From positions 558,001-622,000 of the forward strand of contig VCCP01000002.1 in assembly GCA_005765155.1 (NCBI GenBank): a stretch of 64,000 bases of DNA. The letters run 5' to 3'. Below, one piece after another: positions 56,623-64,000 of this stretch. The translations under genes were made by a program, and so were the position numbers. The notes under the pieces were generated by a model. The model was not told the origin of the DNA. It searched no databases and saw nothing but the letters and a program-made list of their open reading frames with translations. The first letter of the stretch is position 1, and each line of letters opens with the position of its first letter. This DNA is from Zelopaecilomyces penicillatus. Lineage: Eukaryota; Ascomycota; Sordariomycetes; Hypocreales; Pseudodiploosporaceae.

Positions 56623-57547
56623 TGCTTTTGGAGGGCTGACTGCTAGAGGTTGCCAGCTATCCATAGGATTGGTCCAGTTCTCCAAACATGCGCATCGTTG
56701 ATGATAAATTGCCCACCAACTGGTTATGAAACGGGTTCAAGATTATTTAGACTCTAAGAAATGCTCATAGTAGTCGGGCCAAGATATGGTTGGCGATGCG
56801 TCGACAATCTCTAGGTATCTCTAGAGGTTACGCCTTCATTCACAACCATCCATTGGTAATCTCCATGCTGGACTGACATTGCATCGTCACGTTACAAATC
56901 ACGGTTGCAGCGAGCAAGATATTGACCATCATTAAGCACTTGTTTTTCTATGATTTCTATCGGTAGTTTTAGGGCCTGTAAACGTCATCATTATACAGAA
57001 TTGGCTGGCTATGCCGATGTTGGATCGTCTGCTAAGTTTGTCAACAGCAAACTCACCATTCCTACCATTATCCCAACTTCGCTTCGGCACAAAGGCCTGT
57101 AGATGTTCATGTATCGTATTTGCAGAGGCTCGCGATATCACAAGCAACAGCGCACTGATGATGTTTGAGTGAAAAGTCTAAAGATAAAAGTAAGGCCACA
57201 TGAGAAAACCCTATTGAGTGGGCATCATGTTCAGCAGCACGTGAGGGTAACCGTGATGCATTTCCGATGCGTGGTAGACACGATAATTTGAGTTGAGAGA
57301 AGCATCAAGCTTATTTGGCTGCCGGTGTCAATTATGAATAGACTCACATTGATTATTGCTTTCCTATTAAACTGCTTTTCTTGTCATTGATTGCTTGACA
57401 AAACTCCATCCTCTTCGTCATCCATCTTCAACAGATTTTGACATTTACGACCAACTTGTGTGTATAATCCCATGCATCTTCATAAATTAAATAATTCTCA
57501 TTACTAATAAGAAACCGTGTTAGAATCCCACCCCTAACAAACCAAAT

Positions 57548-57964
57548 ATGAAGCTCACCTCCATACTCCTCATCCTCCTGCCCACCGCCGCCCTCGCCAG
57601 CGCCGGCCTCATCCTCCCCCGAGGCGACTTCATGGACCACACCAGCCCCAAAGAGCCCAAATACATGCCCAACCCTAACCGCGTACCCGACAAAGACCTC
57701 CTTGACGATGGCATTTTCACCGTTGACGAGCTGGAGCTCGGCTCTAGGTGCAAGGGCCACTTGTGGAATAGACCCTATCCTTCTTCCGAACACACCAAAG
57801 TCTGCTGCATGTCCGCCAATGGGTATGGCGTTGCCGCGCATTTTCGAAGAAGTCTGATGTGCTTCGGGCTCAAGGGACGGCCGAATAATTGCCATGAATT
57901 TCACCGTTGTTGTGCAGATAGGCCGTTTGTCAAAGGGAACAAGGAGTTTGATGAATGTGTTTAA
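57548..57964 (+). CDS. Small secreted protein with hydrophobin-like eight-cysteine pattern
   Basis: Single exon, 138 aa. The signal peptide spans residues 1-18 (MKLTSILLILLPTAALAS). An acidic, Pro-rich segment of about 48 residues (19-66) has no cysteine and could be a propeptide. The rest holds eight cysteines at 68, 86, 87, 105, 115, 121, 122 and 137, in the order C-CC-C-C-CC-C used by hydrophobins. The gaps are 17, 17, 9, 5 and 14 residues; all but the first fall in the class I range. Yet the chain is hydrophilic and basic, with no long hydrophobic loops, so a true hydrophobin is doubtful. It could be an effector or antimicrobial-like protein with convergent disulfides. I do not recognise a named family. 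Confidence 0.65.
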   Translation: MKLTSILLILLPTAALASAGLILPRGDFMDHTSPKEPKYMPNPNRVPDKDLLDDGIFTVDELELGSRCKGHLWNRPYPSSEHTKVCCMSANGYGVAAHFRRSLMCFGLKGRPNNCHEFHRCCADRPFVKGNKEFDECV

Positions 57965-58429
57965 ACACTTTTTTGTTTTTTGTTTTTTATGATTGGATTT
58001 GCAATGACGGGTTGGATCATGGCGTTTTGATAGAAACATTATAAAAATACGATTCATGTTTTTTCTTGCCTGCATATCGGTGACAATACTCTGGCTTGTA
58101 AACTATCAGCACTTATGGCCCTTTTAAAGAGATTGATGGATTGCATTTCGTCATTGTTTCTGTTTGTTACTGGTGTGATACTACCCCCATTCAGTGATGA
58201 ATAATGTGAGTGCGGGGTGTTGACTGTGTCGTCAATGAGTGATGCCGGCAATCCTAAGCGGTTATAACTTATATTATACAACTTACATGATTAAATCGAT
58301 ACAAAACTTTTAGTCAGATCTGGGCCCTGATAATTTAGGCCCTTAAATACTATGTAAGAGTCTTCCCATCGCTGCCTCATCTCAAGCCGCCACACCAATC
58401 CCTAACATCATAGCAAAAGCACCTCCACT
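57965..58429. other. Intergenic
   Basis: AT-rich spacer between the eight-cysteine protein gene and the cyclase-family gene. A T-rich run follows the stop at 57964. Nothing else was seen. Confidence 0.55.
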
Positions 58430-59527
58430 ATGCCAACCAAACCACCCTTTGACGCCCTTCCTCTCCGCAAAGACGGTCCCCGAGGAAACGCCTGGGGTCT
58501 CTTCGGAGCAGATGACGAATGCGGCATGCTGAATCTACTGACACCAGAAACCACCGTCAGCGCTGCCAAAGAGATTGTAGATGGCGTGCGCATCTCCACG
58601 GACTGGCCGCTTGATAGCATGTCAAATCCGTGTTTTGGTCGGCCCGCGCTGGAACATACAATTAAACATAAGGCTCCTCGTACGGTGAATGATGATGTTT
58701 TGACGTTTAATACACAGAGTAGCTCTCAGTGGGATGGCTTTCGGCACTATGGGTACCAGAAGGAGCAGCTTTACTTTAATGGGAAAACGCAGCAGGATTT
58801 GATGGAGAGTGTTGTGAATGGGACTCAAGGTATCTCAACTTGCATGTTTCTTGTGTCTTATATGGCCGTCACTACATCAGTGTTCATGATAGAGCTGACT
58901 CGGTGGCCTTCACAGCTTGGGTTGCCAAGGGCGGAATCGTCGGTCGAGGCGTCCTCCTCGATTACGCCAGCTGGGCCGAAACACAAAACCTCACCGTAAA
59001 CCCCATGTCAACCGAATCAATCCCCGTCTCAACACTTTTAAAAATCGCCAAATTCCAAAACACCACCTTCCACTCCAGCGATATCCTCTTCATCCGCACC
59101 GGCTGGCTAAAAGCCTACTCAAAGCTCTCAACCGACCAATGCAAACTCCTAGCTAGCATGTCCCCACCGCCTTCCATCGGAATAGAGTCATCCGAAGAAA
59201 CTCTTCGCTGGCTTTGGGACCAATCTTTCGCCGCTATTGCTGGAGATCAGCCAGCCATGGAGGCTTGGCCGTGCCAGAATACAGAGTTTTGGCTGCATGA
59301 GTGGCTATTGGCAGGGTGGGGGATGCCGATTGGAGAGCTTTTTGATTTGGAGGAGTTGAGCGAGGAGTGTAAGAAGAGGGAGCGCTGGTCGTTTTTCTTT
59401 AGTAGTATGCCGTTGAAAGTAAGCTTGGTCGTGGCAGGAGAGTGAGGTTGTATGGGATGGAAAGCTAATTGGGATATAGGTTCCTGGAGGAGTGGCCAGT
59501 CCGCCAAATGGAGTTGCTATTTTTTGA
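58430..59527 (+). CDS. Cyclase-family hydrolase (kynurenine formamidase-like fold)
   Basis: Three exons (58430..58829, 58916..59418, 59480..59527) give 316 aa. The 48-nt last exon encodes VPGGVASPPNGVAIF, the usual C-terminal end of fungal members, which supports the second intron. Visible family features are WGLFGADDECGMLNLLTPE near the N-terminus, SSQWDGFRHYGY, which replaces the bacterial HxGTHxDxxxH metal motif in this fungal branch, and GGIVGRGVLLDYASWA. Relatives are metal-dependent hydrolases of the putative-cyclase family (PF04199 type), some acting as formamidases or amidases. The product has no signal peptide. The exact reaction is unknown. The first splice junction (G-TQ-AWVAKGG) is the least certain part. 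Confidence 0.85.
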
Positions 59528-61299
59528 TCAAGTACTCTAAATCTAATGTCGAGACCCTGAATTTGATTTGATCTTTTGTCATAATATTATAAGTGGCGAG
59601 ACCCATTGTGTAGACGTCAAAATGGCAGCATCGTGATGTATGACAAGCTATTGATGGGATGTAAAGGGCCATCAATAGCATGTAAAATGCAATGAATGCA
59701 TGTCTCATCACTGTCATTTCCTTTACAATCCTCAGCGAGTATCAAAGGCGATGTCTGCACTTGGTAGATATTGATAACCAACATTTGAACAGCCTCAGAG
59801 CCCACGAAGCCTGCGCTGCTCCACAAATGAAATGAATCTGAGTGTCTTTATCAGGTTTGTATTATATTTAATTCCATTTCTAGCACCATTATTAGACACG
59901 ACCACGTACTAAATAGCTGCCAAGTCAACTTCACGGCCGCCAAGTCATCTCACCACGTTCGGAAATCCCGCCACGCCGAGTACCCTACCAGCGGCATCCG
60001 GAGTGTGGGGCCCTTCGTCCGGCAAGCATAGGCCGATCTAAGCGAAATGTGTCTAGCATATAAGACGGGGTTTAATCTGGAACCACTTTGGGACAGACAA
60101 TGGGTTTAATCTATTTGAGTAGGTAGTGTGTGGCAGCCGCAGGCTTACTTTCAATTGGAGCCACGTCGGGACTTGGGACTCGGAAGTACTATGAGAGAAT
60201 ACAAATAGGACACCCCGTTTCTTTAGATGCTGCTCCATTGGAGAGGTGCAACATGTGGAAGAGAAATGTTGCAGATTGCATTCAAAGCTCAGCCTGTCAT
60301 CATGGCAGACATGGTCCGTAAACCGGCGGCCAAGACCCTAGCATTTGCGACGACCATGTGGCTGGCGATCTTCCCCTGCATAAAATCGACAATGACTCGT
60401 TGGCAATCATATCTAATAAGGTACGGTAACATGAGTACCGCCAACCCGTCATCCACAGGCACACCATCTCCGTACTTACATGTTTGTGGCAGCGCTTTGC
60501 CATTCTCAGACACTTCACTTCAAGACACCAGATGTACTTAATCTAGGAGTTCAAAAAACAAGCAGCCCCCAAACCCCTCATGCAGTCTTGTTTAGCTCAG
60601 CATTGTGTACCTTCTAGCATCATAATAACAGGTCTATAGCTTTGTAGAATACCCCGCTCTTTTCAGTCATGCGCCTTGCGCAGATGGGGAAACCATTCAT
60701 TATCGAAACGCGTATTGGGGAAGATGGGGAAGATGGGCGAGTTGCGGGCCGTCTCACCGGGGGCTGATGGAATAAGAGCCGACCTCAGCCGAGCAATATA
60801 TTGGTTGCAGACTTGCAGACTTGCAGTGGGTATTGTGTAGAAGTTTAGCATACTGGCCATGATAATCATAGCTGTGTTATTTTCGCCTTTGTCAGCAGCC
60901 TATAACCTTTTCAACAAGGTTCGAATAAAGAATACAGGGGCATGACAGCCCGTCAGTAAAGAGCAACAGTCATACCCTAGTTCCTCTTAGTAACAGATAC
61001 CCAACAAGGGCATGGAAGATGCCTGACGATGTGGCCCCTTTTCATGTTAGGCGCGCTTGTTTTGCTGTGTGATACCAGCCACAGATCCGGGTCAAGCCGG
61101 TCTCCACCTCTGTATTGGCCGAGCCCGGCCTCGGACCCCTCGGTATCCCGTCTTTATCTCCATTGCAGACTGCAGCAGTGCCCAAGTTTCAACTTGTTCA
61201 CGTTACTCCCTCACTTGCCTTTTGAGAACAACAAATTCAAACGGAAGATTTGAGAAAGGAGCATAGGATTAAGGAAAAGAATAAAAGACCATCACCAAC
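59528..61299. other. Intergenic
   Basis: No supported gene. A 74-codon minus-strand open frame at 60289-60513 is protein-like in composition but matches no family I know. Confidence 0.5.
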
Positions 61300-62964
61300 A
61301 TGGGACAATCACTGCCGGCCAAAGACGTCACCGTCTTGATTAACGGCAAGATATATCAGTCGCAGGCCGAAGACGGCGATGGCGGGGTTGCGTCCAGCTT
61401 CGCGGGGTCCATGGTTGTCAGCGACGGCATCATCCAACATATCGGCTCGGACTCGGATGCGGTTGTAACGGCGGCCCGGGAATCGGGAGCCACGGTCAAA
61501 GACCTCGATGGCCAGGTCGTCCTGCCCGGCTTCATTGACGGGCATTTGCACATTCTCATGCTGGGCCAGGGCCTCAACAAGGTTGGCTTGGAGGAGTGCA
61601 AATCGCTAGACGACATCCGACAGGTAATCAAGGCATATGCCGTCGCTCACCCCGACGCAGACCGTATATGGTGCCGTGGATGGATGCACTCCATGACCCC
61701 GGACATAGTAGAGGCCAGTCTGCTGGACGATATCGACCCTCGACCCATCTTCATCGACTCCAAAGATCTGCACTCGACGTGGTGCAACACTGCTGGCCTG
61801 ACCGAGGTGTGCAAGCTCATGGAGATCTCCAAAGACACGCCGGATCCTGTGGGAGGTGTCATTCAGCGAGGGCCCGGCGGCGTGCCCAACGGGTTGTTCG
61901 TGGAGAGTGGTACGTTTCAATACATTTGGCCGTTTGCCGCTCGAGTAGCTTCAATGAAGGAGAAGAAGGGCGCGATTAGATCAGCCATCAAGGCTTTCCA
62001 GGCAGCTGGCTACACTGGAATGATTGACATGGCCATGGATGATACTATCTGGGATCCCTTGCTGGAGTTGCGCAACGAGGAGGGTCTGGGAGGCATGCGC
62101 ATAGCTGCGTACTGGCTTATGAAGCCCAGCGAGTCGATGGATCAGGTCCTCGCACAGGTCGATCGCGCAATCGCCATGGCTAAGGAGTTCAATAGTGAGA
62201 CGACTCCCGACTGCCGCGTAGTCGGCATCAAGGTCATCTGCGACGGCATCATCGACGGCTGCACGGCCTCGTTGACGGAGCCGTACTCGACGGGAACCAA
62301 CAGCGCGGATCCCATCTGGGCGGAAGAGATGCTTCACCCCGTCGTTGCCAAAGCACACGCAGCAGGATTACAAGTTGCGCTTCATGCGATTGGCGATAAA
62401 ACGATCCGCATGGCCATTGACGTCCTAGAAAAGAACACCGACCGCTCGCTGCGCCCTCGCATCGAACACCTCGAACTCGCCTCCGAAAACGACGCCCAAC
62501 GCCTCGGCAAGCTCGGAATCACAGCCTCCATCCAACCCGTCCACGCCGACCCAGCCATTCTGCGCGCCTGGCCCAAACTCCTCGGCGAAGAACGCTGCAA
62601 ACGCGCCTTTGCCTACCGCGAGTTTGCCGAAGCCGGCGCACCCCTCGCCCTCGGCTCCGACGCCCCGACCGCGCCACACCTCCCCTTACCCAACCTCTTC
62701 GTCGCGACGACCCGACGCTCATACCGGGAACCTGAACTCGAGACGGTCGTAAACCCTCATTTTGCGCTGACTGTCTGCCAGGCGGTCGCGGGTGCGACGC
62801 ATGGCTCGGCGTACTCGTGCTTTGCGGATAAGTGGACGGGCACGTTGAAGCCCGGGATGAAGGCGGACTTCGTGGTGTGTCAGGTGGAGATGGTGCCGGC
62901 GAAGCTGATAAATGGGGTTGTGAAGGAGACGTGGTTTGAGGGGAAACAAGTGTTTAAGGCGTAG
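61300..62964 (+). CDS. YtcJ-type metal-dependent amidohydrolase
   Basis: Single exon, 554 aa. It shows the amidohydrolase-3 layout: an N-terminal beta-sandwich strand (VTVLINGKIY), GFIDGHLHI with His82 and His84 as the first metal ligands, a long TIM-barrel, LHAIGDKTI and RIEHLEL with further ligand histidines, and LGSDAPT with the catalytic Asp, closing with GTLKPGMKADFVV of the sandwich domain. Members hydrolyse amides, carbamates or formamides; the substrate here is unknown. No signal peptide is present, so it is probably cytosolic. Length matches the family. The cyclase-family hydrolase is the nearest upstream gene on the same strand, 1.8 kb away. Confidence 0.92.
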   Translation: MGQSLPAKDVTVLINGKIYQSQAEDGDGGVASSFAGSMVVSDGIIQHIGSDSDAVVTAARESGATVKDLDGQVVLPGFIDGHLHILMLGQGLNKVGLEECKSLDDIRQVIKAYAVAHPDADRIWCRGWMHSMTPDIVEASLLDDIDPRPIFIDSKDLHSTWCNTAGLTEVCKLMEISKDTPDPVGGVIQRGPGGVPNGLFVESGTFQYIWPFAARVASMKEKKGAIRSAIKAFQAAGYTGMIDMAMDDTIWDPLLELRNEEGLGGMRIAAYWLMKPSESMDQVLAQVDRAIAMAKEFNSETTPDCRVVGIKVICDGIIDGCTASLTEPYSTGTNSADPIWAEEMLHPVVAKAHAAGLQVALHAIGDKTIRMAIDVLEKNTDRSLRPRIEHLELASENDAQRLGKLGITASIQPVHADPAILRAWPKLLGEERCKRAFAYREFAEAGAPLALGSDAPTAPHLPLPNLFVATTRRSYREPELETVVNPHFALTVCQAVAGATHGSAYSCFADKWTGTLKPGMKADFVVCQVEMVPAKLINGVVKETWFEGKQVFKA

Positions 62965-64000
62965 TATGGGGGGTTGTGTTAATTAGGAAAATAAAAAAAG
63001 GGATAAATGAATGTCATGAATCATGATGCAAGTTGTGCTGGATATGGAGACTGGTGCAACGCAATGACGGCATGGACTTTATGATGTGGTGGTGCTATAA
63101 AACAATCAATTTACACTGCTATCAAAGTAGTCTGTTAAACATTTGTATTTTGTAATTGACAATGCAATGTTTATTCATGTCGTTTGTTTCATATCACAGA
63201 GACATTATACTCAAAGATGTCGGTTGAGTTGTAGAACAGTCTAGTCATTCTCTCGGAACAGTTCCGTCGTTCTATAGGCATGGATTATATAGACTTACGT
63301 ATTCCATCATAACATCTGCCAGGTATATTTCCAGCTGGTCATGGCTCTGCAGGTACCTCGCAGTATTAATTATCGACCAACAATTATTGTGCTTCCATCA
63401 GTGCTGTTGTTGGCTTGGCCAATGTTTGATCGGTTGCGGTAATTAAAACAACGTGGCATTACAGAGCAAACCTCATTTACCATTGCTCCTGACTTCCCTC
63501 CTGAGACATGTACGTCGTAAATAGGCAAGGAACCAAGCATTCTTTCACAGCAAGCCAGCCAGTTATTCAATTGAAGGTCATAATACTACATACACCAATG
63601 GCGTTGATGGCCCCCACTGGCCACAGTCTGTTTCTGGGAGGCAGCTGAAAATACCACATGCCGTTCTGTGCCAGCAAATAGCGAATTTCGTGTACGTAAG
63701 CCTGTCTTGGAAGTTGGGACTAGAAGGTCTAGAATACTCTTATTCCGGAGCCCAAGTTCACATCATAAGAATCGCTGCCCGCTTTCGGCTGATGAAGACT
63801 CGGCCTGAATCAGACAATGTGGAAAAGCCTAATGACAAATAGCGGTCAAATCGTGCATCGCATTCGGGGTTTTTCCAGATTTAGAGTAGGAATTAATTCT
63901 GTCTCCTGCAACATAACGAGACAATCTTTTAACACAACCACGAAACTGCGTGTACACAACGATTTTTTTTGTCCAAACACACTTCGTTCCAAGTCGCTTA
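62965..64000. other. 3' flank, no gene seen
   Basis: From the amidohydrolase stop to the window end no coding sequence, RNA gene or notable repeat was recognised. Confidence 0.55.

Larger units (their letters stand above)
54485..57547. other. Intergenic, 3 kb
   Basis: Contains the chitinase promoter, a GT microsatellite at 54905-54922 and a 12-bp tandem repeat at 56585-56622. No gene was recognised. Confidence 0.55.

Noticed and set aside
60289..60513. A 74-codon minus-strand open frame with protein-like composition
   Set aside because: No family was recognised, no signal peptide is present, and the upstream sequence does not extend it. It could be a gene relic but cannot be supported.

Overview
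The window looks like nuclear DNA of a filamentous ascomycete, most likely a member of the Sordariomycetes/Hypocreales. The genes have short introns (about 48-160 nt) with GTRNGT-type donors and CTAAC/CTAAT-like branch sites. Families typical of these fungi are present: CDK8/Ssn3, an Arf6-type GTPase, Sgf29, TRI12-like and Dal5-like MFS carriers, a rhodopsin-domain membrane protein, secreted S10, GH18 and TAP-like hydrolases, and small secreted cysteine proteins. The repeats carry a RIP-like (repeat-induced point mutation) transition signature. The genus cannot be fixed from the sequence alone.

Layout. 1-11 kb is a housekeeping block: Ssn3 kinase (+), Arf6-type GTPase (-, three exons), an intron-containing tRNA-Phe(GAA), and the SAGA subunit Sgf29 (-) with a long RE/KE-repeat tract. 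12-30 kb is looser: a small secreted protein, a five-exon seven-TM rhodopsin-domain protein (-), a TRI12-type MFS exporter (-), a six-exon FAD monooxygenase (+) and a five-exon Dal5-type anion/acid permease (+). 30.07-38.56 kb is an AT-rich nested transposon island. A Ty1/copia element (31330-37682, minus strand, 475-bp LTRs, TATAT target duplication, PBS and PPT visible) sits inside a Tc1/mariner-type DNA transposon whose 38-bp terminal repeats are almost intact. Both coding regions are broken by transition mutations.

38.9-64 kb is rich in genes for secreted and small-molecule enzymes: a 108-aa secreted protein beside the transposon, two divergent paralogous class I methyltransferases, a carboxypeptidase Y-like protease, a cytosolic alpha/beta hydrolase, a secreted TAP-like peptidase/esterase, a GH18 chitinase, a 138-aa secreted protein with an eight-cysteine hydrophobin-like spacing, a cyclase-family hydrolase and a YtcJ-type amidohydrolase. 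No PKS, NRPS or terpene synthase is present, so this is not an obvious classical metabolite cluster. The monooxygenase and Dal5 carrier could form a small catabolic pair, and the secreted hydrolases fit a saprotrophic or host-associated lifestyle. Splice sites were placed by reading frame, consensus and family fit. No transcript data or database search was available.
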